NCBI GenBank assembly: GCA_031761405.1
Contig: JASEVX010000010.1
Coordinates: forward strand, 15,495,800-15,559,799
Length of the DNA stretch: 64,000 bases
Origin: Serripes groenlandicus
Taxonomy: Eukaryota; Mollusca; Bivalvia; Cardiida; Cardiidae
Direction: 5' to 3'
The stretch's first letter is position 1; each line of letters opens with the position of its first letter. The notes beneath the pieces were generated by a model that saw only the letters and a program-made list of their open reading frames with translations, was not told where the DNA came from and did not search any database. Of the stretch, positions 20,701 through 29,504 are shown piece after piece. Made by a program: the position numbers and the translations under genes.

Positions 20701-23700
20701 GTTACAGTTTCAAAGGTCTTTTTTATTCTCAGTTTCTTCTAAATCAAATAATCTGTTTACTTTCATGATGTACATGTATTCATTTTCTGTACGGTTTTGA
20801 TTTATTTCAAGATGTAAACCTTTCCCATTTACACCCACTTTCTAACCCCACGAGAGCAGAAGAATTTTGAAAAAGATTGTGGCAAAAGGAGATATTGCTC
20901 CTTTTGCCACATATGTTTTCAACTATGAGAGGCATGTGTATGAACAAGGATAAGGTTGTACAGAGCTCTAGATAAGGGGTGTTTTGCATGTTCTTAAATT
21001 CTTATTTGACCCTCTAACCCTATGTTGTGGGTACTCAAAAGAATCGTCTCAGTGAGACAATTCTTTTGAGTACCCACAACATAGGGTTTGCTTTAATAAT
21101 AAGAGAGAAATTGTGGGAAAAAGAGCTGAGTACCCCTCCTTATCTGGACCTCTGAAATTTGTTTTATCATTGTGAATACTTACCAAGAGATAGAAGCGTA
21201 CTACAGAGAGTCATCGTGACACTGAGAGAGACGTCGCCGGCAAGTAGATATGTGTACATGTTACTGGCCGCCCCGCCGGGTGAACACGCCATTGCGAAGA
21301 ATCCGAGGGCGTTCACTTCATCAAATTTTAACATGTAGATGACAGCTAGTGCAATCTGAAACACAGCAATTAAATAGGTACTTCAAGTTAACCCTTTCCC
21401 TCATACGGCAATTCTGCAGCAGACGACTTTGAACGTATTTTGTCAAAAAATAGAAAATCTCCATAATTAAATGGATAATCTATGACAAAAAGTGGAAAAC
21501 ATTGTGGCAAAAAGAGAAATTGCACGTTTTGTGCAATTTCTTCTTTTGTCACTATGTTTTCAAAAAGCCGTCTGCTGCAGAGGCGTCAGAAAGCGTCTAT
21601 ATTTTTTCAAAAGTCGACAACCAAATCTACCTGGAGGCCTCTGGTAAATGGATGCTAATCACAAACAACTTCATCATTCTGTTGTCCTTGTAAATAATAG
21701 TTGAATGTAACCATGCTCATTTTGCCACAATATTTTTCAAATCTATTCAATACATGACATTTTAATATATTGATATTTTCCATATGTTTGCAAAGATGTT
21801 TTAAAAATCTTCTGCTTAACCCTTTCCCACCAACAACAAATTTGCAGCAGACGACTTTGGAAACACATAGACAAAAATTGGGAAAATCTCATTATGAGCA
21901 ATTTCTCCTTTTGCCACAATGTTTTCAAAAGTCGTCTTCAAGTGGGAAAGGGTTAAGGTATGTTGTATGTGGGTAAGGGTTAAGGTATGTTGTATGTGGG
22001 TAAGGGTTAAGGTATGTTGTATGCGGGTAAGGGTTAAAGAGTTATTGATAAGGAGTTAAACTTGAGTGAAGTGATAATATTTTATATGGGTTAACTTAGA
22101 ATATTTAGGAAAAACATAAGTAATCTAGCTATTAGGATGTGAACAAATCCTTAGATAAACATTAAATTTATTTTTCCATCAGATTTTTTTATTATTCAAA
22201 AAACATCTCTTGATTTTGAATGGTGAAACGATTCTTTTGTTAAATCCTTTGCCTAAAACGGACGCTTCCTGACACCTCTGAAGCAGACAAATGTTGTGGC
22301 AAAAGGAGAAATTGCTCATGATGAGCATTTTTTCCATTTGCCACAAAATTGTTATCAAGTCTATAAATTATTAAACTTTCATTGACAGAGGTTTACCATA
22401 GTTGTGCCAAGTTGTTCTTGAAGTTAACTATTGCATAAATGTTTGTAAGAAAGGATTAAAAAGATAAAGAGAAAACAACCCCGAAAAGTTTATTTTTACA
22501 TCAGATTTCAACCCTTTCCTATATATAAACCAAATTTTCTTCTTAGCCCATAAGTGATTCACCCTTACCCTCAAATAGACACTTTCTGATGCCTTGGCAG
22601 CTGATATCTTTTGAAAACATAATGCAATATTTCCTTTTGCAACATTTAGATTTTCAATTTTTTGCACTTTCATTGATATGGAATTTCCCCTTTTTTTAAT
22701 TCACCTTATGAGCTGTCCCGCGAGAAAACCAACATTGTGGATTCAACGTAAAGTCTCGACTCAGATCAGCCTGCACATGCAGTGCAGGTTTACCCGAATA
22801 GACACTTTTTGCCTCCTGTGGATTTTTTGTTTCAGGAATCATTACTTTATACCTCTATCCCCCTGAGATGGAATGGTCGATACATTACGCGGAGGACATA
22901 ATGTTGGTTTTCTTGCGGGATGGCTCTTATGCAGCTTTGTTGAATACATGTGGGAAATAGTTAATTATTGAATAAAAGTCAAATCATTGTTGCAAAAGCA
23001 GCAATTGCTTGTTTTGAACTATTTCTCTTTGTATAACAATGTTTTAAAACATCCTCTGCTACAGAGGCTGCTGCTGCGATGATCTGTATGTTGGAAAGTG
23101 CTAAAGGAAATATCTCTTAAAGAATTTTCTTTTTGAGTTTCCAATAACATATGATATATGTAGTTAAACTGTTAAACCTTTTAACACAATTTAATGCAAA
23201 CAAAATAAAATTTTGACACATCTGAAGCAGTGACTTTTGAAAACATTGTGGCAAAATATATAATCATTATTTTCCCCCCTAATTTCCTAATTTCTGATTA
23301 AGTACTGTATGCTAGTCAGCAAGTTAACTATTTATGCCAACTTAGTCATTTACTTAACCCTTTCCCACTTGCAGACGCATTCCGACGCATTTGCAGCAGA
23401 CGTCTTTTGAAAACATAGTGACAAAAGAAGAAATTGCACAGAACGTGCAATTTCTCCTTTTGTCACAATGTTTTCCACTTTTTGTCATAGGTTATCCATT
23501 TAATTATTGAGATTTTCTATGTTTTGACAAAATACGTTCAAAGTCGTCTGCTGCAGAAATGTCGTATGTGGGAAAGGGTTAAATACATTCCACGGTGACC
23601 ATTAATTTTTGTTTTACAAAATATTAACGAGACAAAAATATTGAAAATGCTCTATAAGTATTTTTAAAAAAAGTTTGGTGGAATTGGACCATGAGTCATC

Positions 23701-25477
23701 ATTCATTAATCCTTTCCCACATATAGATGATTTCCGACTCATCTACAGAAGAAGCCACTTATGTTTTCAGCCCAATTTTATAATTTCACTCCCATTTATG
23801 AAGATTTTTCATATTTTTACAGGATGTTTGCTGCAGATTTGTTGTAAGTTGGAATGCTTTAAAATACATTTTCAGAGTTTCCGCTTTTGAAAACATCTTC
23901 GAATAATGAAACATTTTGCAATTTGTAAGGTATAATCTATATACAGAGTTAAAAATTGTAAGAAACTGAGAAATAGCTGATTTGAGCAATGTCACCCTTT
24001 TTCCAAAATGTATTCAAAATGTTTTCTGCTGCATACTCACAGGCTTCAACTGCCATATATATGTATCAGGAAAAGCGTTAAATTATTTAACCATTTGAAT
24101 GATTTCATAATTATACAAATCAGTAACAAAATGATTATTTAAATAATCTCCATCTATAAATAAAATATATATACAATTCTGTATAACTATTGAAATAAAC
24201 TGAAAGCATTATATCAAAAGAAATTGCTCATGTTTTCAAATGCTGCAGATGCATCAAAATGCAACTGAATGTGGAAAAGATTTAACCCTTTCCCACATAC
24301 AACACATTCGCAGCAGTCGATTTTGAAAACATCTAGGTAAACATTTTGAAAAAATTATAGTATTTTTTAACCCTTTCCCTCATATAGGCTCTTTTTGACA
24401 CCTCTGCAGCAGACAGCTTTTTGAAAACATAGTGACAAAAGAAGAAATTGCTCAAAACGAGCAATTTCTCCTATTGCCTCAATGTTTTCCACTTTTAGTC
24501 ATAGGTTATCCATTCAGTTATAGAGATTTTCAATTTTTTGACAAAACATGTTCAAAGTCGTCTGCTGCAATGTAACAAACCGACTGTCAAACAAATACTG
24601 TGCAGATATTTCCCGCGAAATTCATTAAATATGCAGGCGTATTAATATCAAAATTATCGTCCAATCAGAATCTTGTTGTTTATGCAAATTAACTGCCTAA
24701 CAAATTGTCGTAAAAACTTGCAAATGTGTCAAAATGCATCTACAGATCTGTAGGAAAGGGTTTAAAACATGGTAGCAAAAGGAGAATTTGCCCATTTTTT
24801 CCTTTTGCCATAATGTTTGCAAAAGTTAACCCTCAGCTGCGTCTGACTGTGTGAAAGAGACTTACCAAAGGCATAAGTATAAACTGTGAGAACATCCCTG
24901 TGACGGGTCCGATTGGTTTCCTTAAAACCTCCTTGACAACCGATAACTCCGTTTTACAGCCCATGGCGATGTTGGCGAGACAGACCAAAATGATCACCAT
25001 GCCGGTGAACGAATGGCTTAAAGCCGACTGCTTCCGGCTCACTGTCACGTTAAACCGCTGCGGAATCTCGTACCAATCAAAATTATTCGGCTTTACCGCA
25101 CCGACATCATAGGAAACTTGGTCCTTTATTTCCGATCTATTTGAGAAAAAAGTAAAATAAACCCTTCCAAGAAATTTACCCTTGACCTTCAATGTGAAGT
25201 TAGTCTCTGCATTTTTCACACTGTTTGTCACATTTCCATCAAATTCTATATGATCCGGCTCCGACATCACCGGTATTATCTTCAAATCGACATCGTGATA
25301 TTTCACGGCGGAAAACGTGAGAACACGCTCCTCTTCCTCTTTCATAACGATGGGGTACGAATCGTACGGCTGGATGTCAACATAGGATGGGTTCGTCTTG
25401 TTCGCCCACACAACTCCATAAATAGACAACAAAATATTCAGAACGAACAGAATAATTATTTTGATAGGACACGCCAT
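17014..25477 (-). CDS. SLC10-family sodium/bile-acid cotransporter-like protein (P3-type), 3 exons, complete
   Basis: Exons 25477-24866 (612 nt), 21355-21184 (172 nt) and 17714-17014 (701 nt) all have GT-AG borders. They total 1485 nt in one frame, giving 494 residues plus stop. Residues 1-25 are a hydrophobic signal peptide (MACPIKIIILFVLNILLSIY...). Residues 26-155 form a lumenal or extracellular domain with several NxT/S sequons. From about residue 160 there are multiple membrane segments. Family signatures are MACSPGGAASN (226-236), the LLAGDVSLSVTMT block with GMIPLWLF across the exon 2/3 joint, and ETGIQNT (387-393), the position of the conserved ETGxQN sodium/substrate motif. The N-terminal ectodomain resembles SLC10A3/A5-type proteins more than NTCP/ASBT. 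The substrate is unknown. Both introns are about 3.5 kb and largely made of TTAA-1 MITEs. Confidence 0.9.
17742..17942 (-). mobile_element. TTAA-1 MITE, diverged right end, SLC10 intron 2
   Basis: TTAAACTTTCCAAAATACAG start, GCTCATAATATGAGC hairpin, AAAGCTGTCGGGATGCAGAC. Confidence 0.75.
18000..18199 (+). mobile_element. TTAA-1 MITE, diverged, shares TTAA with the next copy
   Basis: CACATTTCCTACATATTAAG, ACATCTGCAGCAGACAACTT, TTCAGCTACAGATTTG then TTATTAA. Confidence 0.65.
18196..18416 (-). mobile_element. TTAA-1 MITE, near full length (221 bp)
   Basis: TTAACCCTTTCCCTCATACG to TATGAGGGAAAGGGTTAA. The stem has one unpaired position (GCAGGTTTTGTGC). Confidence 0.92.
18538..18765 (-). mobile_element. 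TTAA-1 MITE, shares TTAA with the next copy
   Basis: TTAACGCTTCCCCACATGAA to TATTAGGGAAAGAGGATTAA. Confidence 0.82.
18762..19369 (-). mobile_element. TTAA-1 MITE with a 380-bp insertion
   Basis: TTAACCCTCATACGACAATT left, and TATGAGGGAAAGGGATAA right. About 18815-19195 is foreign, starting with a GATA tetranucleotide run and AT-rich after it. Confidence 0.82.
19433..19663 (-). mobile_element. TTAA-1 MITE, full length (231 bp)
   Basis: TTAACCCTATCCCACATACA to TAAGTGGGAAGGGGTTAA; hairpin GCTCATTATGAGC. Confidence 0.9.
19670..19830. mobile_element. Hairpin MITE, diverged copy
   Basis: GGAGGTCTAGATTAGGGG at the left, and GTGGGTACTCAAAA with AAGTACCCACAACA in the middle. The stem is broken by changes. 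Confidence 0.6.
19835..19955 (-). mobile_element. TTAA-1 MITE fragment
   Basis: CACATGAAATATATCTGCAG and TAGAGTTGGAAATATTGTGA. The right half is missing. Confidence 0.55.
20278..20432 (-). mobile_element. TTAA-1 MITE fragment abutting a TTAA-2 MITE
   Basis: ACAAACATCTAATCTGCAGA, TCTCATTATGAGAAA, then GACTTAA shared with the TTAA-2 copy at 20429. Confidence 0.6.
20429..20646. mobile_element. TTAA-2 MITE
   Basis: TTAACTCTTATGCTGCC at the left and GGCAGTGAAAGAGTTAA at the right, with a central stem around TTCAGGTGAGACAGCT / TCACCTGAAATCTGCATTG. It is a second TTAA-flanked family. Confidence 0.78.
20815..20935. mobile_element. TTAA-1 MITE, shortened
   Basis: TAAACCTTTCCCATTTACAC and GGCAAAAGGAGATATTGCTC followed at once by CTTTTGCCACA, a collapsed hairpin. 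Confidence 0.65.
20961..21154. mobile_element. Hairpin MITE with GTGGGTACTC stem
   Basis: The ends are CAGAGCTCTAGATAAGG and CCTTATCTGGACCTCTG. Bases 21016-21089 form a near-perfect 74-nt hairpin (AACCCTATGTTGTGGGTACT against its complement). Confidence 0.82.
21184..21355 (-). CDS. SLC10-like exon 2
   Basis: The acceptor is TTTCAG (complement of 21361-21356) and the donor GTAAG is the complement of 21183-21179. The 172-nt exon encodes the CSPGG motif block and ends one base into a Gly codon that exon 3 completes. Confidence 0.92.
21388..21602 (-). mobile_element. TTAA-1 MITE, right TIR lost, SLC10 intron 1
   Basis: TTAACCCTTTCCCTCATACG start. It ends at AGAAAGCGTCTATAT without GAGGGAAAGGG. 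The hairpin is GCACGTTTTGTGC. Confidence 0.88.
21816..21956 (-). mobile_element. TTAA-1 MITE, 141-bp deletion derivative
   Basis: TTAACCCTTTCCCACCAACA to AAGTGGGAAAGGGTTAA; the left half is shortened. Its right end is amplified as the 27-bp array. Confidence 0.88.
21950..22038. repeat. 27-bp tandem repeat, 3-4 copies, made from a MITE end
   Basis: TGTTGTATGTGGGTAAGGG units repeat every 27 bp directly after the TTAA of the MITE at 21816-21956. They copy its TTGTATGTGGGAAAGGGTTAA-like terminus. Confidence 0.9.
22240..22459 (+). mobile_element. TTAA-1 MITE, diverged
   Basis: TTAAATCCTTTGCCTAAAAC to TTTGTAAGAAAGGATTAA; hairpin GCTCATGATGAGC. Confidence 0.78.
22560..22964 (+). mobile_element. 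TTAA-1 MITE split by a TGAGCCGT-ended MITE
   Basis: Left part CACCCTTACCCTCAAATAGA...; right part GCAGCTTTGTTGAATACATG then TGGGAAATAGTTAA. The insertion is 22709-22926. Confidence 0.72.
22709..22926. mobile_element. TGAGCCGT-ended MITE, nested in a TTAA-1 copy
   Basis: TGAGCTGTCCCGCGAGAAAA to TTTTCTTGCGGGATGGCTC, with CATTGTGGATTCAACGTAAA near the left end and a mirrored version at the right. CTTA flanks both sides. Confidence 0.78.
22965..23104. mobile_element. TTAA-1 MITE, left TIR missing
   Basis: GCAATTGCTTGTTTTGAACT, CATCCTCTGCTACAGAGGC and TATGTTGGAAAGTGCTAAAG. Confidence 0.6.
23354..23582 (+). mobile_element. TTAA-1 MITE, full length (229 bp)
   Basis: TTAACCCTTTCCCACTTGCA to TATGTGGGAAAGGGTTAA; hairpin GCACAGAACGTGC. 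It mixes TTGCAGACGCATT-type and TTTTGACAAAATACG-type halves. Confidence 0.93.
23706..23862 (+). mobile_element. TTAA-1 MITE, hairpin deleted
   Basis: TTAATCCTTTCCCACATATA to AAGTTGGAATGCTTTAA. Confidence 0.72.
23885..24080. mobile_element. TTAA-1 MITE, degenerate
   Basis: TTTTCTGCTGCATACTCACA and ATCAGGAAAAGCGTTAA at the right end. Confidence 0.5.
24183..24286 (-). mobile_element. TTAA-1 MITE, right half
   Basis: AAAGAAATTGCTCATGTTTT, AAATGCTGCAGATGCATCAA and GAATGTGGAAAAGATTTAA. The next fragment shares its end. Confidence 0.6.
24283..24360 (-). mobile_element. TTAA-1 MITE, left end only
   Basis: TTAACCCTTTCCCACATACA, CATTCGCAGCAGTCGATTTT. Confidence 0.62.
24367..24712 (+). mobile_element. 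TTAA-1 MITE split by a 130-bp promoter-like insertion
   Basis: TTAACCCTTTCCCTCATATA left, GCTCAAAACGAGC hairpin, GTCGTCTGCTGCA; then foreign DNA 24570-24701, then AAATTGTCGTA. The right TIR is lost. Confidence 0.75.
24570..24701. promoter_or_regulatory. Insertion with E2F, CCAAT and octamer motifs
   Basis: TTTCCCGCGAAA (24609-24620) is a palindromic E2F-type site, CCAAT is at 24661-24665, and ATGCAAAT (octamer, 24682-24689) follows. On the - strand the order is octamer, ATTGG, an AT-rich box and TTTCGCGGGAAA, resembling a histone-type promoter. Function is inferred from motifs only. Confidence 0.35.
24723..24832. mobile_element. TTAA-1 MITE fragments
   Basis: GTGTCAAAATGCATCTACAG with TGTAGGAAAGGGTTTAA, then GGTAGCAAAAGGAGAATTTG and CCTTTTGCCATAATG. 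Confidence 0.5.
24866..25477 (-). CDS. SLC10-like exon 1 (signal peptide, ectodomain, first membrane segments)
   Basis: The ATG is at 25477-25475 and the donor GTAAG is the complement of 24865-24861. The exon is 204 complete codons. It encodes the signal peptide, a beta-rich ectodomain, and the start of the transporter core ending in MFSQFILMPL, a typical SLC10 helix. No ATG lies in frame upstream before the AT-rich flank. Confidence 0.9.
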
Positions 25478-26248
25478 TTGTATCTATATTATTTAATCAC
25501 AGTAAATATCCGTCTACTATAAAACGCGAATGAGGAGGTCAACAACGTGACAGTTAAACGCGAGAATCCGGGTTCTGTAAATTATTGATCCATGACCGTT
25601 CCAGTTTATGACACGCTCAAGGGAGGCTACTGAATTTTTCAGATTCCGTTTGCAATTCGTCACTGGATAGTTTCGCTTTATTCGCCGAGGGCGTAATATG
25701 TAAGCAAGGAAAAATGTTCTTTCCGTCCAGAGACTTATAAATAAGTCACAGAGGGCATTTTTATGTAAGATTGTCTTGTGCAACAAATTATATTTTCTTT
25801 GTTAATGAAAATTGTGGAATAATCTATAGTAAACATATGCAAATCAGAAAAACTCCAAACGATATTTTGAATATATATTCTAGTTCATTACGACACCCTA
25901 TTACATAAACGGAACTTTAAAGACGTAACCTTTAAAACTTGGCACACATGGAAATAACATTTATTTTAATTGTTTTCATATTGGCGAGTGATAGGGCGAA
26001 GGAAGGGCATATTCGTAACATTTCTGGAAAATAAGCAACTGCCAATACGCATATTAATTTGGAGAAAAGAGCTATTTCCAGCTAGACTCTTCCCCAAACC
26101 TTTTTCAGAGTGTCGTCGTCTTTCCCTTGCGATGTACAAGCATGTTTATAGAACAATGAGGCCTATTCAAAAGGATAACTTGAAACAGAAGCGATTGCCA
26201 AAATGTTAGCACCAAAGCCAAACAAATTGTCTACTGATCTCAAATTAA
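25478..26248. other. Upstream flank of the SLC10-like gene, no gene seen
   Basis: This is the 5' flank of the - strand transporter gene. It should hold its promoter and 5' UTR, but I see no clear TATA box or other decisive element. The open frames here on either strand show no recognisable domain. Confidence 0.35.
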
Positions 26249-26456
26249 TTAATCCCTTCCCAGCTGCAGATGACTTTTGAAAACACTTTAAAAAAAAAGA
26301 ACAGAAATTGCTCATCATGAGCATTTTCTCCTCATGTCACGAAGTTTTCAACTATATGCAGTAGTTATATATACCTTTATATGGAACAGAGTGTCTTTAT
26401 GTTTTGCCAATATGTTTTCAAAGTCATCTGCTGCAGATTTGCTGTATGTAGGAAAG
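26249..26456 (+). mobile_element. TTAA-1 MITE
   Basis: TTAATCCCTTCCCAGCTGCA, GCTCATCATGAGC hairpin, TCATCTGCTGCAGATTTGCT, TATGTAGGAAAGG; the right TTAA is lost. Confidence 0.75.
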
Positions 26457-26497
26457 GCAAATGTCTGAGAACCTGTTTTCGTTGAACCTCAACTAAC

Positions 26498-26692
26498 TTA
26501 ACCCTTTCCCACATACAGCACAGTTGTAGCAGGCGACTTTGATAACATAGAGGAAAACATATTGAAAACATTGTGGCCTTATTGCCTTTTATGAGCAAAT
26601 TGCCTTTTATGAGCAATTTCTGCTTTCTCCCGTTTGTCACAATATTTTCAAATGTCATCTGTTGCAGAGGCAGTTGTATGAAACGGTCAACC
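26498..26692 (-). mobile_element. TTAA-1 MITE, diverged
   Basis: TTAACCCTTTCCCACATACA left. The middle has a duplicated TTGCCTTTTATGAGCAA and the right end is GTATGAAACGGTCAACC. Confidence 0.7.
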
Positions 26693-26875
26693 CCTCATCC
26701 TGCTAGACGCGATTTTAAACGACATACACGTACGAGTGCGAGTTTAAATTACATTTACGAACAATGTCGACCAAGCCTCCGCCTGCACATCCGTGTCGGT
26801 GAAATCTAATGTTGACTTACACTGCCTTCAACTCATCTTACAGCATAGTCTATTCCATGAAGGTATGTAAGCCAA

Positions 26876-27121
26876 GCCGCAGTAGCTCAGTCGGAAGCGA
26901 CGCGGGCTGTCAAGTTCGAACCCCAGGTGAAGGTGAAATACTTTAAAAATTGTAATAGTGGCTGCCGACCACGGCTCTCAGGGTTGCGGGGGTTAGCATT
27001 GCAACTGACTGGCTGGTGTCAAGATAAATGGACCAGTAGTACTGGTAACTTACCAAGGAAATGCCATAATATTACTGAAACATTGTTGAAAGTGGCGTAA
27101 AACACGAAACAATCAATCAAT
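26876..27121 (+). mobile_element. SINE, type I head joined to type II body
   Basis: The tRNA-like head GCAGTAGCTCAGTCGGAAGC with GTTCGAACCCC is followed by the type II body (GGCTGGTGTCAAGATAAATG, ACCAGTAGTACTGGTAAC) and an AATCAATCAATCA tail. Confidence 0.75.
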
Positions 27122-27470
27122 CAAGCATCTAAAATCGTCTGTAGATTCCAGATAATCGTTGATACAAACATATTTCGGAACAATTTAAAATATGTTTTTT
27201 TAATATCGGCAGTGCCTGGTGTTGAGAAGTTTCAATTTAAATTCGGTTATTTTTTACAATATCTCTCTGTAATGACCCTGTTGTTAAGGCATTGTAATTT
27301 AAACTGGTTTAAATAGTTGAAAGGATTCGAAACTATGGAAATCGTGCCCTTTTCAAGAGTTCTGTACAAATACCCGGTAATTTTTCAATCAATTCCTGAC
27401 ATGAAATGCTTTAGGCTTATTCACATTTGTGTTGAATGAACCTGTACGCAAACTAGTTAGACGATTCTAA
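27122..27470. other. Intergenic stretch, nothing recognised
   Basis: AT-rich; no domain-bearing frame or repeat structure seen. Confidence 0.4.
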
Positions 27471-27475
27471 CAACT

Positions 27476-27787
27476 AGGGGCGTAGCTCCCTTTAGGCACT
27501 GTAGGCACGTGCCTACACATTTGTTCTAAAAATGCCGCATAATGCAGCTGCGGCGATACACATCTGCGTAATGTATCGACCAGATCAGCCTGCGCTGTCC
27601 GCGCAGACTGATCCGGCCGACACATTCCGTCTAAGGGGGGGATAGATAGAGTAGTGATTCCTGAAACAGAAAATCCACATGAAGCGAAAAGTGTCTATCC
27701 GGGTCGATACTTTACGCAGAGTCCACAATGTAGTGGATTTTCTCACGAGACGGCCTACACATTTATTATTGCCAAGCTACGCCCCTG
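27476..27787. mobile_element. hAT-like non-autonomous element, copy 1
   Basis: Ends AGGGGCGTAGCT and AGCTACGCCCC are perfect inverted repeats. Flanks TAACAACT and TGACAACT form an 8-bp duplication with one mismatch. The interior resembles the TGAGCCGT-ended MITE (GATCAGCCTGCGC, ACTTTACGCAGAGTCCACAA). Confidence 0.8.
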
Positions 27788-27789
27788 AC

Positions 27790-28391
27790 AACTAGTGTAT
27801 AATTTGATGAGACTGAGAAGATGTTCAGTGTGTCTTGAACCTATTCTGTTTAGAAATAACCAACACAGGGTTGTGGTGTCCTGCCATTTTAAAACGACCG
27901 TCTCAATATGTTTGTGGAACAAGAACGTTGTTTTTATGTGTAAATACATATATACATTTGCACACATTTCAAGGTCAGATCAACAATGTCAAATAATGTT
28001 TACAATTAACAACTTAAATTTTAATTTTAGTGAATTGGAAACTTCAGTAAAAATGCCATTTCGCTCCACTACGTCAAACCATGGATAATGTATCTGTTCG
28101 AACTACTTCGTCTATCGTTTCTCTTTAAAGAAGGAATGTGGTGACGGTTATAATAACAACTTACAACTAAACATCAGAATACAACGACAACGACAAAAAT
28201 GACCGCTTAATACATCACGTGCGACCGCTTTATAAGAACCAATATGGTAGCAGTGATAAGTACATATTACAACAAAACAACTGAAAACATCGACAAACGA
28301 CAGAACGGTCTTCTAGCACAGCACAGTGGACGCAAAATAACGGAAGAATATGTTGACAACTTGATATTTTCAGCTTACAACAAAAAACCTG
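27790..28391. other. Intergenic stretch up to the assembly gap, nothing recognised
   Basis: Open frames at 27795-28088 and 28244-28391 carry no recognisable domain; the second runs into N. Confidence 0.4.
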
Positions 28392-28591
28392 NNNNNNNNN
28401 NNNNNNNNNNNNNNNNNNNNNNNNNNNNNNNNNNNNNNNNNNNNNNNNNNNNNNNNNNNNNNNNNNNNNNNNNNNNNNNNNNNNNNNNNNNNNNNNNNNN
28501 NNNNNNNNNNNNNNNNNNNNNNNNNNNNNNNNNNNNNNNNNNNNNNNNNNNNNNNNNNNNNNNNNNNNNNNNNNNNNNNNNNNNNNNNNNN
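28392..28591. other. Assembly gap (200 N)
   Basis: There are exactly 200 undetermined bases, a standard placeholder length, so the true gap size is probably unknown. The right flank starts inside a TTAA-1 MITE, which suggests the repeat caused the break. Confidence 0.98.
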
Positions 28592-28677
28592 CTTTAATCT
28601 ATAGAGATTTCCATAGTTTTGCAAATACATTTTCACAGTCGTCTGCTGCAGACCTGTTGTATGACAGTAAGAGTTAA
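28592..28677 (+). mobile_element. TTAA-1 MITE, right part after the gap
   Basis: CACAGTCGTCTGCTGCAGAC, TTGTATGACAGTAAGAGTTAA. Confidence 0.68.
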
Positions 28678-28879
28678 ATATCGAACGTATTGGGTTTACG
28701 CACAATAGGCCACGGCACTCGAGAAAGAGACCATGGAAATTTTCCGACCAACGGCTCTTCTCTATTCTCTAGATGTACACACATGAATCTTTTTAACAGT
28801 CAGATAAAAAATGGTTTTGACAAAACTTCGACAGTATAATATATAAGAATGAAGTTTGATCGCAAACTTTATTAATTTA

Positions 28880-29050
28880 AAACCCTTTCCCAAGTGCATT
28901 TGGACACCTCTGCAGTACACGACTTTCAAAACCATTGTGACAACGGAGAATTAGCTCATACTTCAAAGATTCCTTAAATTGCCACACTGTTTTTAACTTC
29001 TTTCAATAAGCATACTTTCATTTATAAATAGCAATTTTTAAAAAAAATAC
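28880..29050 (+). mobile_element. TTAA-1 MITE, left and middle parts
   Basis: AAACCCTTTCCCAAGTGCAT, CACCTCTGCAGTACACGACT. It is cut by the next copy. Confidence 0.62.
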
Positions 29051-29243
29051 TGCAGCAGAAGGGGTTTTTGAAAACATAGTGAAAAAAGAAGAAATTGCTC
29101 AAAACGAGCAATTTCTCCTTTTGCCACAATGTTTTCCACTTTTAGTCATAGATTATCCATTCAATTATAGAGATTTTCTATTTTTTGACAAAATATTTTC
29201 AAAGTCGTCTGCTTCATATGTGTTACATCTGGGAAAGGGTTTT
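29051..29243 (+). mobile_element. TTAA-1 MITE, left TIR missing
   Basis: CTGCAGCAGAAGGGGTTTTT, GCTCAAAACGAGC hairpin, GTCGTCTGCTTCATATGTG, CTGGGAAAGGGTTTTAA. Confidence 0.75.
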
Positions 29244-29286
29244 AAAAAACAAGAAACAAGCCTCGTGTTATATGTCGTTCCGTTGA

Positions 29287-29504
29287 TTAACCCTTTCCCT
29301 CATACAACAATTCTGCAGCAGACGACTTTGAACATATTTTGTCAAAACATAGAAAAGCTCTATAATTGAATGGATCACCTATGACCTAAAATTGAAAACA
29401 TTGTGTCAAAAGGAGAAATTGCTCGTTTTGAGCAATTTCTTCTTTTTGTCACTATGTTTTTCAAAAAGCCGTCTGCTGCAGAGGCGTCAGAAAGCGTCTA
29501 TATG
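29287..29504 (-). mobile_element. TTAA-1 MITE, right TIR lost
   Basis: TTAACCCTTTCCCTCATACA, GCTCGTTTTGAGC hairpin, AGAAAGCGTCTATATG then unrelated DNA. Confidence 0.88.

Noticed and set aside
28244..28705. Open frames across the N run
   Set aside because: Most of their length is undetermined sequence.
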